NCBI RefSeq assembly: GCF_030272615.1
Contig: NW_026728918.1
Location: 374,001-438,000 of the forward strand
Direction: 5' to 3'
DNA from: Cryptomeria japonica
Lineage: Eukaryota > Streptophyta > Pinopsida > Cupressales > Cupressaceae
DNA: 64,000 nucleotides
Shown: positions 44,405 through 56,480 of the stretch, in pieces
Layout of the letters: the number at the start of each line of letters is the position of its first letter
Numbering within the stretch: position 1 is the stretch's first letter
Program-made: the position numbers and the translations under genes
Notes under the pieces: generated by a model
The model's input: the letters and a program-made list of their open reading frames with translations, nothing else
What the model was told of the DNA's origin: nothing
Databases searched by the model: none

Positions 44405-45009
44405 TCTTTAGAATCATGATGTCATTAAATATTTGGATTATTATATCTTAGAGTATGATGCATGAATAAAGGCCCCACATGTTTAAATGGTTAATTTTAA
44501 CTTTGTTAGGATACAATTACAATGATTACTTATCTCACTTAGATGGAATTAGATGTGAATGGTCAATTGAACAATCATTCTACTTATTTTGGATTCATTT
44601 TCTTTTCAATAAAAGAGATAGTATCTTAAAGCACTTAAAGGTCCTAATAACGATGCATAATATAAAAATAATAATTTTATTGCTTAGAGAGATGATCTTG
44701 GTATATAAGTTGAGTACTACATTTTCTAGATTGAAGATATTAATATGAAATTCTATCCCAAACTAAAATTAAATGAAGAACTTGATTATAAAGAATAATA
44801 ACACTTAGAGCCTTTACAAACCCATTAAAAACTTATTCGTAAGGGCTAAAGCTTAAATTATATCCAAAGTTAGATATATTGCTCCTAAAATAATGCCCAA
44901 AACTAACTATATCTTTTAATCAACTCTTGGTTGTAAAAGAACATTATCCAAGCTTCTAGTCTTCTGCATCTATCAAAGTCCTTCCATCCTTATTAATGAC
45001 CCTTTCAAT
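44405..45009. other. Unassigned DNA
   Basis: The short plus frame at 44,479-44,748 has no recognised family. Nothing else seen. Confidence 0.5.
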
Positions 45010-45028
45010 GATTTAATGATGTAGAGTT

Positions 45029-45324
45029 TTTTATTAAGATAAAATGGGTTTTACAGGGACCCGAAACCCAAATCCAAAATAAAATAACTAAACAATAGCG
45101 AAATAGTCTAAAGCGAGTGGCCCAACAAAGTCAAAAACAAGGGAAACACCCCATAGAGCTCACCTAAGAAATAACAGTAAAACCTAGACAATCCTACCAA
45201 AAACTAACCAAGAGCTTCCATAAGCTCAAAATTTTTCTCAATGATGTTTTTTTGTTAATTTCTTCAAGCTCCTCCAAGATGTTCCATGTGTCCCTGTGGA
45301 TTCTTATCCAGGTTCTTCTTTTTA
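45029..45324 (-). mobile_element. 5'-truncated LINE with 19-bp target duplication
   Basis: A 296-bp insertion flanked by GATTTAATGATGTAGAGTT (45,010-45,028) and GATTTAATGATGTACAGTT (45,325-45,343), one mismatch. The minus-strand 3' end reads GGGTTTCGGGTCCCTGTAAA, then ACCCATTTTATCTTAATAAA. The 5' part encodes a short remnant (KKNLDKNPQGHMEHLGG). It shares its tail with 3,600-3,724. Confidence 0.85.
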
Positions 45325-45394
45325 GATTTAATGATGTACAGTTAATATTTTATTTTGTTATAAATTCTTTATATGATTACATTTTCAAAATAGT

Positions 45395-45810
45395 CATTTA
45401 TATTTTGTATTAAAATTGAATGAGATGTGACAAAAGGATTTAGTTACTTCCACCCAAAAACGTAACAGATCGATGAAATGTGTTTGTAACATTGCCTTAA
45501 TATTACTACTTGCTCAAAAGCATTTGAGGTGAATAATAAAATTAATTATAATCTTAAAATGATAAGTAGACGCAATTGTTGATAGACAAAATCACAATAA
45601 CGATTCTTCTTGATTCTTCATTTGTGTAGTTCACTCACACATTAATTTGATTATTTCAAACAAATACAATACAATGACGAACACATCACGTCCAACTCAT
45701 TTATACTAGTTCGAATCTAACTAAGAAGTTTGCATTAATAAATCCCAAGCATTCGAACGATATTCAGCTCAACCAACAAATGAATACATAAACTTCTGCA
45801 ATATTCAAGA
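45395..45810 (-). other. 3' flank of peptide gene 2, conserved with gene 1
   Basis: Homologous to 37,930-38,420. The LINE insertion at 45,029 lies outside it. Confidence 0.7.
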
Positions 45811-45826
45811 GTCTTGGATCCCGAGA

Positions 45827-46054
45827 CTATTTCATGGCACAGTTTTTTGCACAGACGCCTGCACCATTAGGGCAGCGTGCAATCTCCCAAGGGCAGCAAA
45901 AGTCGCCAGGAGGACAGTCATCCTGGCTATAACACTCGCTGTTAGGGTCGCACTGCGCTGAAACCATTCTCACCCCTTCAAATATCACAAGCAACATTAA
46001 GAGTATTAAAAACTTTTTCGCAAACTGCATGACTACTAATTTCTTTGCGACCAT
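45827..46054 (-). CDS. Small secreted eight-cysteine peptide, gene 2
   Basis: 75 codons from the Met of MVAKKLVVMQF, the position conserved in gene 1. The frame is open for 11 more codons to an ATG at 46,087. That start is only about 20 bp from the TATA-like box and has no Met counterpart in gene 1, so I prefer 46,054. The signal peptide is KKFLILLMLLVIFEGVRMVS, probably cut after VSA, giving a secreted product. The mature part has the same C-x5-C-x5-C-x5-CC-x6-C-x6-C-x3-C scaffold and ends CAMK, two residues longer than gene 1. All eight Cys and the FCCPW and IARC phrases are kept, while 12 other mature residues differ. Function unknown; secreted defence or recognition peptide is plausible. 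Confidence 0.82.
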   Translation of the reverse strand: MVAKKLVVMQFAKKFLILLMLLVIFEGVRMVSAQCDPNSECYSQDDCPPGDFCCPWEIARCPNGAGVCAKNCAMK

Positions 46055-46102
46055 TTTTGTTTGGCGAGTGATTGAATGTTCTGACATTTTTGTTCGTATG
46101 CT

Positions 46103-46118
46103 GTACTTAAATAAGTGT
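46103..46118 (-). promoter_or_regulatory. TATA-like box of peptide gene 2
   Basis: Minus-strand CACTTATTTAAGTACAGCAT, matching gene 1. The distance to 46,054 (about 50 bp) equals that in gene 1 and supports the downstream start codon. Confidence 0.5.
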
Positions 46119-46119
46119 T

Positions 46120-46455
46120 TTGGGACATTGGGACGATGAGTTCAAGAAAGGTTAGGACAAATATATGGAATAAAAATCTCCTCCTTTTCAGTGTTCTGAA
46201 GAGGAATCTGAAACGGCAATGTAAATTAAAGGAGATGGAAATAGAATAAGTAACGAAGCTTATTTGATAATATAGAAGATATATATTATGTTATCGGAGA
46301 ATAGTGCTAAACTCTTCAAATGACACTCACGATTCTTGCTATTAACGGCGACATTAAGTTTTTATAACGGTTTTGACTTATTAGATCGAATCGCAAGGAT
46401 TAATTTGGTAAGTGCACCTCGCAGAATTAGCTGCCACCTTATAATCTAAAAGTCT
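46120..46455 (-). promoter_or_regulatory. Upstream region of peptide gene 2
   Basis: Proximal (ATCTCCTCCTTTTCAGTGTT, GAAGAGGAATCTGAAACGGC) and distal (TTAAGTTTTTATAACGGTTT, AATCGCAAGGATTAATTTGG, TGCCACCTTATAATCTAAA) stretches match gene 1 and the orphan copy at 50,385-50,570. Confidence 0.55.
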
Positions 46456-47300
46456 AAATAGAATCAAATATCTTATCACTATGTAGGGACATTATAACAT
46501 CCAACTCTCAAGTACTCATCTACACAACAAACCACAAGGAGAATAAAAAGAAGTTTGAGTTGATCTTTGACAAATTTATAATTGAAAAGAGATAGTCTTG
46601 GGATTCTGTAGGAGCTTGCAATAAATGATCAGGCCCTTCCTTAGGTCTCGTGACCATTATAAGAAATCGAGATGCACAAAATAATCCTATCTTAAGTGTT
46701 TCTAGGAATAGAAAGAGTAGTGACAATACAAGGTAGAGTATAAAATGAAAGTGATTCAACAAGGAGATGAGATATCAAGTTGCCATATGCACTACAAAAG
46801 AATGCTATAATAACAATAATAAAAGAGAGAAGTTAAGATCAATTAAAACTAAAATGATGTCACCTCTAGAAGCTTGATGAATCCAAAGGCCACAAGGATG
46901 CTATTAAATGCCACAAGATCTCCAAGAGGATTGTTGTATTAGCGATTAACAAATCACATGGAGAAATCAATGTTCAACAATGTTGGTATTAAAGACTATT
47001 ATAGATAGCTTGAGAGTATGAGATATTGTAAGATTGAATGAGAGAGAGATTTTGGATGTGTAATTGGAAGTTATGTTTCAAAATGAGTAAAAGAAGGGTA
47101 ATGGTTGGAGTTTGATAGCCATATAGATTATAGTTATCACCAACCTAGGTAACTAGTAGGTGGGAAAATGCTTGAAAATAGGTATTTAAATGTTACATTA
47201 TGCTAGCCTCTAAATAGTTTAATAATAACAAATAACCAAACATGGGAAAGGAACAAGGTTAATATGACCATGAGATTAGTTTAATCATGTCTAAAACACT
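46300..47300. repeat. Segmental duplicate, member 1
   Basis: Discontinuous match to 50,385-51,075, including AATCACATGGAGAAATCAAT, CAACAATGTTGGTATTAAAG and AAAATGAGTAAAAGAAGG. No gene. The minus frame 46,520-46,762 is unsupported. Confidence 0.75.
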
Positions 47301-48320
47301 TAATAATCATGTCTAAAATGCTTAATAAGTCATACATGTAATTCCAATTGAATTGTGCTCTAGTGTAAAACTAGAAAAGTTACTTAGAGTCTCTCAATGT
47401 ATACAAAAAGGGATAGTGAATATTTTCACCTCCCAAATAGACTAATCTAGAATGAATTGAAAAGTCCTTGTAAAGAACGCACCAAGACAAGTCAAAAAAA
47501 ATTGTTCAATAATAGCTAACTATACACTCTAGAATTTATATTTCATGAGCTAGCCAACGATTGTAATGCACATATGTCATTGAGATTTTGTACCATAACA
47601 TATGTAGTTAAATTAAAGCATATTCTTTTCAAGGTTTATAATAATAAAATAGGTTATCATTATATACCATTTCAAATCTTTTCACTTGAATTTCTTACAA
47701 CAAATTTTGTGATAATTTTGTTATAATAAAATCAAGATCAGTATAGAAGGATTAAAAGTACTAATTTGAGATTCTATATTTTAAATATGACCACGATCCA
47801 ATACAAAAAATAATATGACCATCCAAAATAAAACATCGAATAGTCTTACTAACTCTATGAATGTTTTTGGGGCATTGTAAATTCAAATAACCATAGATAA
47901 GGTAACCAAGTATCACCTTATCCACACACAAAAATGAACATTATTGAAAAAGCATTTTTTTATAATTGATAAAATAGAAGTTGGAATAGAATTAATATCT
48001 ATTAAGAGAACAATTTGACTGGGTAAGCCTCAAAACAAAAACAAAAACAAAAACATTTCTAAGCTTAATAGGTAAGAATAGAGAATTGAAAGTTAAATCC
48101 TTCTCCAGTGAAGTACTACAAAAGACAACATTGGAGACCTTACCTATGATTACAAATTCTTTGTGAAATCTGGCTTCTCATATAAAAGATGCGAAACCAA
48201 AATTATGCTCCTTCCTAACCTCATTTTGGCACTAAAATTCAAATCCTGCCGTCTTGGAGTGTTAAATTCTATAGAAATTTCTTTTAAGGAGCACAAAGAA
48301 CATGCATTATATTGAATTTC
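47301..48320. other. Unassigned AT-rich DNA
   Basis: No coding or repeat partner recognised. Confidence 0.5.
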
Positions 48321-48462
48321 CTTATGATTTAAGTCTTTGTTGTGAAACGATAGCAGCCAACATCTTCACTCCAAATTTAAACATATTCAAAGTTGTATAT
48401 AAGATTATATTCAATTTCTTTATAATTTAAGCCTATGCTTGAAAATGACAATGGCTAACATC

Positions 48463-49403
48463 TGTTGGAATATGGTAATTTCTCCCATATGCAAGAAAGA
48501 TCTACCACCATGCAACCACTGCCACCGTGAGCTCAGAAGCATAAGTTATATTATCAAAAGTTGAAGAGATTGTTAGCAAACGATTCAAGAAATCAAGGGA
48601 AGCAAGGGAAGCATTGTAATGTTGTCACCCTGATGCAAAGAGGGAAAGAGGTCTGAAGGCCACCAGTTAAAAGTTGAAAGTTAAGAGAGAAGATAGCCAA
48701 AGGATAGTAGGCAGATTGAGAACCTGAAGGTGAAGGATTATCGTTTGAAGACAATGATTTGTGGTAGTCAAGGAAGAGATTACATGGAATTTTATCATGG
48801 TTAGGAAATAGGCCAGCATAGCCAACTAAAGCTAAGATCTTGAAGCAACAGCAGTGTGACTCAGTGTGAAGTGTTAATGCACCAGCAGTGTGATTCAGTG
48901 TGAAGTGTTAATGGTAGAAATTAAAGGGGAGTGTTGGAGGAAAGTAATTTCTCCCTCATGCAATACCATGCAACCACCGTATGCATGCAGTTAGCCACCG
49001 TTAAACTGGGAGTGTTGTAGTAATTTTTCCATCATGAGCATGTAGTTACCAACAGTTCCATCAAATTGGAAATCATGCAAACCAATTATCTCCATCGGTC
49101 ATGTAGACTTTTAGTTATTTCAATTAGTTATTAAAAAAAGTCTAAATGTTATAACTCTTTAAAGAAATTTCTTCATGCTTTTGAAGTCCTCTATAAAAGA
49201 GGCATATGTAATCTGATTTCATGAGCGGTGGAAGTAAAGAAGTCTCGGCTGCATGCGTGGAAATAAAGAAGTCTCGGCTGCATGAAAGGGAAAAATGTGC
49301 ATGAGGAGTTTAACGGTGGCCGACTGAGGGCTCACGATGGATCTGAAGGTTGAGTATAGCAAACTGTAGTAAACGGTGGCAGGAGAAATTATTCCTTCCA
49401 ACA
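48463..49403 (+). mobile_element. Small LTR retroelement (TRIM-like), 5' LTR truncated
   Basis: It starts TGTTGGAATATGG and ends CCTTCCAACA, flanked by a perfect 5-bp target duplication ACATC (48,458-48,462 and 49,404-49,408). A complete LTR occupies 48,933-49,403 (TGTTGGAGGAAAG ... CCAACA) and is preceded by the polypurine ATTAAAGGGGAG. It contains a TATAAAA-like CTATAAAAGAGG near 49,190. The 5' LTR survives only as about 75 bp (48,463-48,535) matching the LTR start. The internal region is non-coding. Confidence 0.85.
48850..48912 (+). repeat. Two-copy 31-bp tandem repeat
   Basis: CAGCAGTGTGACTCAGTGTG and CAGCAGTGTGATTCAGTGTG, each followed by AAGTGTTAATG, directly upstream of the polypurine tract. 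Confidence 0.8.
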
Positions 49404-49450
49404 ACATCTTCATACCAAATTTTAACATATTCAAAGTTGTATATAAGATG

Positions 49451-49800
49451 GAACATTTACTAGATGAGGAACATATAATAGATGACCATAGAGATTAGAA
49501 GGCAGACTTGTTATTAAAAATGCCGAAATACAAATGACTGCTCTTACATCACGAAGCACATGGATCGAGACGATGGACCAGTCAAGACTTGCACCTAGGC
49601 CCTTTTAGGTGTATTTATAGGTGCTCCACCATTCGAGCTACTGACCAGATACAGTTTAAGGATTTTTGGAGTGTGGAGTACCCTTCCAATATTAACTTCA
49701 AAATGCAAATGATTTATAAATCAGTTCATCCAGTCTAGCTTTGATGCCATGTTGAAAAGAACATACCAATAAGGATTCAGTCTATCTTTGATACCATGTT
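49451..49800. other. Unassigned DNA
   Basis: The phrase TTTGATACCATGTT/TTTGATGCCATGTT occurs twice (about 49,740 and 49,788). No gene. Confidence 0.45.
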
Positions 49801-49804
49801 CTAA

Positions 49805-50095
49805 CATAACCCTCTTTTTAATTAATTAAATAATTAATTAAATTAATATTTGTTTTAGATCATCATAATCTTCTTTTTTTATTCATTAAATTAATTATTC
49901 AATTTATTTGATTTAAATCATTAAACCATGTTCTAACAATTAATTAAATAAATAAAGCATATTGTTTAATTAATACCCTCTCTCACATTTAAATAAATCA
50001 GCATTTATTTAAATCCCTAAAAGTCCATCCCTCACATTTAAATAAATAAATATTTATTTAAAATCCTAAAACCCTCACCCATTTGCACTTTCTAG
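49805..50095. other. AT-rich tract with ATTTAAATAAAT repeats
   Basis: TTAATTAATTAAATAATTAA and a two-copy CTCACATTTAAATAAAT unit (about 49,982 and 50,031). Similar AT blocks lie inside the gypsy LTRs, so this may be an LTR remnant. Not demonstrated. Confidence 0.5.
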
Positions 50096-50384
50096 AAAAT
50101 GCAAGTTGCATACTAACCCTTCTCCTAATCATGTCTAAACCTTTGATTATTAACCTAATCCCCATCTAAGTGTTTGCACATTCCTAAACTAAGGGATTAG
50201 TGAATAGTCACTTAAAACATTTAAGGCTCTTACAAAGTATTAAATGCCTTTTCCCTTCCACAAGTACTTAACCCACATGGGTTTTGGACCAAACTAACCC
50301 ACCTTTGACCCTTGGTTCGAGACTTGTCCATTAACCCAACCATCCATGGTAACCCCCAAGTCTCTTCTAGCATTATATGACAAT

Positions 50385-51075
50385 AGTGGGAAACGTTTTT
50401 CTTATTTATAAAACTTTGGGAAACCCGTCAAATGAGATTCACGATTCTTGGACAATATTAAGTTTTTATAATAATTTTGACTTCTTAGAATTAATCGCAA
50501 GGTTTAGTTTTATAAAAGCAACTCACATACTGTGATGCCACCTTATAATTTAAATTACAAAGCTAGAAAGCTAAATTTAAAATTGTAGACATAAGTAAAT
50601 ATGGAAGCTATCAAAGATACTATCACCATGCATGGAAATTATATCATATGTGTCTCAAGTTATTGTCTACAAAGGTGGAAAAATCAAAAGTTTCCACAAT
50701 ACCTTGAAGAATATTGTTGTATTAGTGATTAACTAATCACATGGAGAAATCAATGCTCAACAATGTTGGTATTAAAGAGTATTATAGATGGCTTGGGAGT
50801 ATAAAAGATTGTGAGATTGAATGAGAGAGATTTTAGATGTGTAATTGAAATTATGGTTCAAAATGAGTAAAAGAAGGCTAATGGTTGGAGTTTTGAGAGT
50901 CATATAGGCTATATTTACCACCAACCTAAGTAACTACTAGGTGGTAAAATGCTCGAAAATAGTGATGTACATAACATTATGCTAGTGTCTAAATAGTTTA
51001 ATCATAGGAGATGTCCAAACATAGGAAGGGTACAAGGTTAACATTACCATGCCATTAGTATTGATAGAATTGAAA
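50385..51075. repeat. Segmental duplicate, member 2, with orphan peptide-upstream module
   Basis: 50,385-50,570 matches the distal upstream DNA of both peptide genes (GGGAAACGTTTTTCTTATTT, AAACTTTGGGAAACCCGTCA). 50,600-51,075 matches 46,480-47,250. No cysteine-rich frame is present nearby on either strand. Confidence 0.75.
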
Positions 51076-51540
51076 ATAAAGAGAAAGGCCTTGGCACTAT
51101 GTGGAGAAATGATAATAAAAAGCATAAAATTAACCTAAAATAGACTAGGAGAGATAAATATCAAAGTGAATCCAAAACTTTATATTAAATTTGAATTATA
51201 CACTTTTTCATTACACTAAGAACCTTGAGAATTTAGAGAATCGTGCCCATGAGCATGTGGCTACAACCATGTTGATATCCTTGAAGAGCAAACTAGCCCA
51301 TTTTGGAGAAACAGGTTGACACAATTTCAACGAGCATATAAGGTATATCCCCTAGTGGTTAACAATTACTTATATAGGTGAGCAATTTTGTTGTGTTACG
51401 CTTTCTTTTGCATGATAATGTTATATTTAAGAATGGATTTAGTATACAAAGAGAAATATATATAAGTTACAAATTCTCCTAAATTGGTGTTATTATTGAC
51501 TATTTTGGTCATTTTATTGTTTGGCCAATTTCTTAAATGT
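51076..51540. other. Unassigned DNA
   Basis: Nothing recognised. Confidence 0.45.
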
Positions 51541-51690
51541 TGGGAAGAATATAGGGAATAATAATCTCCTCCTCCTGCAGTGTTTGATTGTTTGGGCTAG
51601 TGAAGAATTTAAGGCTTTTATTTGACATGTTTGGAAGAGGAATCTCAAACGACAATGGGAATTAATGGGGATTGAAATAGAATCATTGAG
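51540..51690 (-). repeat. Orphan proximal promoter module of the peptide family
   Basis: GGGAAGAATATAGGGAATAA, TAATCTCCTCCTCCTGCAGT, GATTGTTTGGGC and GGAAGAGGAATCTCAAACGA match 38,860-38,990 upstream of gene 1. No gene remnant is found on the side where the coding region should be. Confidence 0.65.
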
Positions 51691-51699
51691 AAGCGAGGG

Positions 51700-52881
51700 G
51701 GTGTGAATGAGTGACGTTCTAAAATTCAAAAATCAAAGCGTGCAAATATCAATAGATCAAAAACCATACACACACAACGATAAATATCATAACACAAGAA
51801 TTTACGAGAAAAATCCAATGTGGGAAAAACCTCGGTGAGAAGAGTTGTTGGAGTCTACTGGTCCAATGCATCCTCGCAAATAAAATCACTGGTAAAATCT
51901 AATTTAAGGGCACCAACCCTAGAGAAGCACCAACTCCTCAATTTAGAGAACCTACTCAAGGAGCGCCTACCCCTACTCTGAGCACCTACTGATAAAATTA
52001 CAATGACTTAGTGATAAAAATTAATACAATGAGAAACCTTGCTACAAATGAATTTTGTAACCCTCTGTAACTATGATAGACTCAATTCTTTTAGATACAA
52101 CAATGTGCTTGCAAATATCACTTCCCTCCTTTGATCAAACCTCTGATGTTATATAGCTTTGTTCTTTTGTCTCTAATATCCGTCCTTTCTCTCTCTAAGT
52201 TACTTGGTGTGTATCTTTTATTTCAGCTCACCCTGCCTTTACAAACACTCTTCACTCTTTCTCTTTGTTCTACCCCTCAACTCACTTGCCTTAGTACACT
52301 CTCTTTTGGACTCTATTTTTTTCTGTTTAACACACTTCTCCTTGAGTTCTTCTCAACTCTCGATCTCAACAGTTCACTTATTTTTACACCCTATCCTACC
52401 TGCCTCACAAATCACACTTGGTAGATATCTATGTTCATAGGTTGCTTTCCCTCCAAAAGAATTCAAATATACTCTTCTCAAGCTTCTAGGAAATCTTTTT
52501 GTAGATAGATTTGCAGCTAATATTGAATGCATCTTCTTCCATTTTAGATTTACTATTGAATACAGATTACTGTAATTAGTAATCTTCACTTTCTCTTTGA
52601 CAGAGTGTCATGTCGACTGGAGATATCCTAATATTTTCATGGTTGTGTGATCACATTGACAATAGATCTTTAGATAATTCTTGAGCCACTCACCATCTAC
52701 AACCTTGTCTTCATTAAATGTAATTGTCTGCATTAGTTTCTCGACCTATTCTGATTGGATATCCAAACTCCCAAAACTGGAGGATTTATATTGACCAACT
52801 CTGCAAGCAAAAACTTTTGTCATTCGGATCCACAAACATCTGTCTTGCATCTACCACATCATCAAAAACATCTTATTTTTC
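51700..52881. other. Unassigned DNA leading into the repeated copy
   Basis: The stretch ATAACACAAGAATTTACGAG (about 51,790) is reminiscent of plant LTR ends, but no second LTR is seen. CT-rich 52,130-52,420 gives hydrophobic chance frames. There is no discontinuity at 52,881/52,882. Confidence 0.4.
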
Positions 52882-53942
52882 AATCTGGTCAACCATGTTC
52901 AAATGCCCACAAGGACTATTCAACCATCGACATGAGATGAACTTCTTCATTGTGATCTCTGCATTGCACACTACACTTGCAAGATGGTGGGATCCATCAT
53001 CTATTATGTAAATTTTATCTTCACAGAAGTTCGCTTCATTAGATTCCATGGTTGCGGGATGGCGAGATTGATTCATTTCATTGTGGTCTTGATCCCCGCA
53101 AAGTCTTCCTTATTCATACTTTCTGGTCATAGGATGGTGGGATACTTCGCCTAGACAACAGTTGGTCACACTAAAAAAAGAAGTATTTCGGTGTAGCAGC
53201 AAAGAGACTCCCAAAGGGAAAGTCTCACGCCATGGGGGGACAAATCTGCGACTACCACATGGCACCACCAAGCACGAAGGAGGGCCCCATATGATCACAA
53301 TGAAACATGAAGAGCCCAAATAGTGGTAGACACATTGACACATGAACTGTCGGCCCGAACAAGGCCTTACCAAAGGGAGAGCATGTCGATAAGACCAACA
53401 AAGGTGACCACCATGAAGATAAAGTCTCACATAACCACTATGTCACACCAAAAAAGGGCCTTATCGGTATGACATAAAGAAGCAGATAAGAGAGAAATGA
53501 GGTCTTGGCGAGCGACCATGTGTCATCAACAAGGAACATGTCAATGAGACAAAAATGAGGTCTCACTGAAATCCAGAGTGTCGGCCAGATAAGAAATATT
53601 TCTTGTCGAAAACTGTCAAATAGAGAATTTTGAAACATTTTCAATCTGCAACTCACAAAGATGAAACCCAATGGGCACAACACATTGAGAGACCATTGTA
53701 GAACATTATTACAGCCCTCAATCGCATGGATTCAGCACATTTTCACATCATCACTTCATTCATTTTACATCTAATTGACATCAATGACAATCAATTGACA
53801 ACAATCTCCCAATTTGGCATTCATGTCAACATTTAGACCTCTTGGATCAACTTCTCCCCCTTTGGAAACAATGGAAAAGATTCTATGAATTCATCATGTT
53901 GCGACTAAACCTTTTGTCAGGGGGATAACTTTGTTGGAAAAT

Positions 53943-54665
53943 GTTAATGTAGATATTTATCTACACACTCTTTCTTGAAACCTTTTTGATGTAGATATTT
54001 ATCTTGCCTGGAATATCATGCCCTTGGTGCTTGTTTTAAACCATATAAGGTTTTGCTCAATCGACAAAAAAAAATTTCATCTTCATGTAGCTGAAACATT
54101 TCAGGCTAATCTATGTATATCTATTCTTCAAAAATCCCATTCAAAAATGTAGAGTTGACATCCATTTGGTATTATACCTTATATCCATTGTATGTTGAAA
54201 ATACCAAAAACATTTTGATTGCTTCAAGTCTTGATATCGCTTGCATACAAGGCTTGGTTTGTTTATTATGACCTTACCTTCTTCATTTATTTTGTTTCTA
54301 TAGACCCATTTAGCCCCAATGACATTTTTGTCAACTGGTCTAGGAACCAATTCCCAAGTCTTGTTCTTCTCAATCTAATGCAACTCTTCCTCCATGGCCT
54401 TCACCCACTTCTCACTCTTGCTAGCTTCATCATAATTCCTTGGTCCCATTTCAGTCATCAGGAAGAAATTAACTTCCTCATTGTTCCTTGCATGTAGTCT
54501 CCTTGTTTGAAAACATTCATTCTTGTTGCCAATTATATGATCTTTGGGGTTGTTCTTTTCAACATAACTATTGGGATCCTTACTGACAACCTCTTCTTCA
54601 TTTTCAGATTGATATTCCTCTTCAACATAAGGTTCTTCAATCTTATTTACTATTGAAGACACCAA
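53943..54665 (-). pseudogene. Ty1/copia pol relic (identical second copy)
   Basis: Same sequence, stops and frameshifts as 1,062-1,784. Confidence 0.85.
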
Positions 54666-56480
54666 AAATTGTCCTACCTTAATTAAATAATTATTTTATT
54701 TATTTAATTTTTTAATCTTAAGTCTTCTATTAAATTAAATAATTTTTTTATTTAATTAATTCATTTACTCTTTTTCTAGCCTTTCTCTATTTAAATAAAT
54801 ATTTTTAATTATTTAAATTATATTTTCCCTAAATTAAACAAATATTTTATTATTTAATTGGTCTCACTTTATCTATTAATTAAACAAATATTTATTTATT
54901 TAATAAATTCATTATCTTTTTCATTCTATGACACATCTCATTTATCTCTTAATTTTCCTCTACCTACCCCCTTCATTATTTTATTATTTTTTCCTAACTA
55001 CCCTCTTATTATTTTATCATTTTCTATACCTACCCTTTTATCCTAGCTGACTACTTAGATTTTCACCTCTTACTCTTATCCTTCCATTTTCTAAGGTCTT
55101 CTTTACATAAAAGGATTCTTTCATCTTCATCAATCCTAATAAGCAAAGTAGCAATCTGGAAATCTAGCATTAGAGTGTACTTTTTGCATTCTAGCATTCT
55201 TATTTTGCATTCATCATTTCAAATCTTCATTCACCATATCTTCATGTGCGTGTGCTTCTGAGAATCATTTTTTAACACAAAGTCTTGGCTGATAGATGAT
55301 GAGACCATAACTTATCTCATATTTAACTCATTAAAATCATCTATTTCTTCTTAAGTATATTATTTTAAAAGTGGAGTTGAGTAATAACTGGAAGTTCTTT
55401 AGCTTGTTTAAGGTAGAATATAAAGTAGATAATTGATTTATTTTTTAATAAATAAATGTGATACAAAATGCTTCTAACATGTCTCCATGAGAGTGCAAGA
55501 TATTACAATGCAAATGAATGAGTTATTAAATAACTCATGATAAGAAGAAGATTTAGAAATACTTGTTGTAGAGAGCTCCAGACATTAACTTCAAACAACT
55601 CTAGACATTGTAGAAGGATTTTAAGCTATTAAGATAGAAAATAATACTAAAGAATCCTAACACAGTCCAAAATTCATGAAAAATCATGGAGCATCAGTCA
55701 TTCCAAAATCAATGGGAAAAGTATTTGTTTAATGCAAGTTATAGTTGCACACTACATTGTATTATCTTTCTTTGACAAGATAACACAAGTTACCAAAGAA
55801 CTCCAATGTAATTGAATTATTGTATAATATTCTTCAGGATAATCAACAATGATTTAGTCAATTGAATTGGTGATTAATGCATTCATTCACGTTGAGAACT
55901 TGAAGACTTCCTAAAAATCAGGCGCCTAGAAATTGTGAAAAATGCAGTCTCAGTAAAATAGCGATATCTCCCTCATTTTTTTAACGGAATTCAAAAATTC
56001 AAAATGATCTAGAAACTAGACTTGAAGGTCTAAAAAGTACTTTGTGTATTTGGTGTGATTCACAACAGGGAGAGAGAAGTAACTAACTGAAGATGACTGA
56101 GACAAAGATGGAGGGATGAAGGACAACAAGTTCAGTTTTCTCAAAGTTTTGTAAATGACTTTAAAAAAAAAGGATCTTGGATCCAAATTATTAGGAGATT
56201 AGTTGGATAGATATGGAATGATAATTCTATAAATCTATTGTAATCATTTGAGTAAATGGGGGGATTAGAAAGGATTGTTTTATCCTGAGGAAATATGATA
56301 GACTAGTTTCATTTCTAGTAATGTATTTTCCAGAATTTCCTAGAGTAAATTTGAATTTAAGAAAGTATTTTATTTCTAGAAAGTGTGAATTAGTTTATCT
56401 TTTTTATGCAAGTGTGCCTTAGATTATCCTTTCCTTTCATGCAAGTATGTCTTAGATTAGCTTTCATTTCCTATAAAGTT

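Larger units (their letters stand above)
48310..49450. repeat. Roughly 100-bp tandem duplication split by the LTR element
   Basis: GCCAACATCTTCACTCCAAA ... TTCAAAGTTGTATATAAGAT (to about 48,405) recurs as GCTAACATC, then the 941-bp element, then TTCATACCAAA ... TTCAAAGTTGTATATAAGAT (to 49,449). The element landed in the second unit. Confidence 0.75.

Noticed and set aside
45827-46087. Upstream ATG (46,087) as the start of peptide gene 2
   Set aside because: It is about 20 bp from the TATA-like box, and the corresponding codon in gene 1 is not Met.
52131-52440. Hydrophobic frames of 78-97 codons
   Set aside because: Two overlapping frames in CT-rich DNA, no start context or homology that I recognise.
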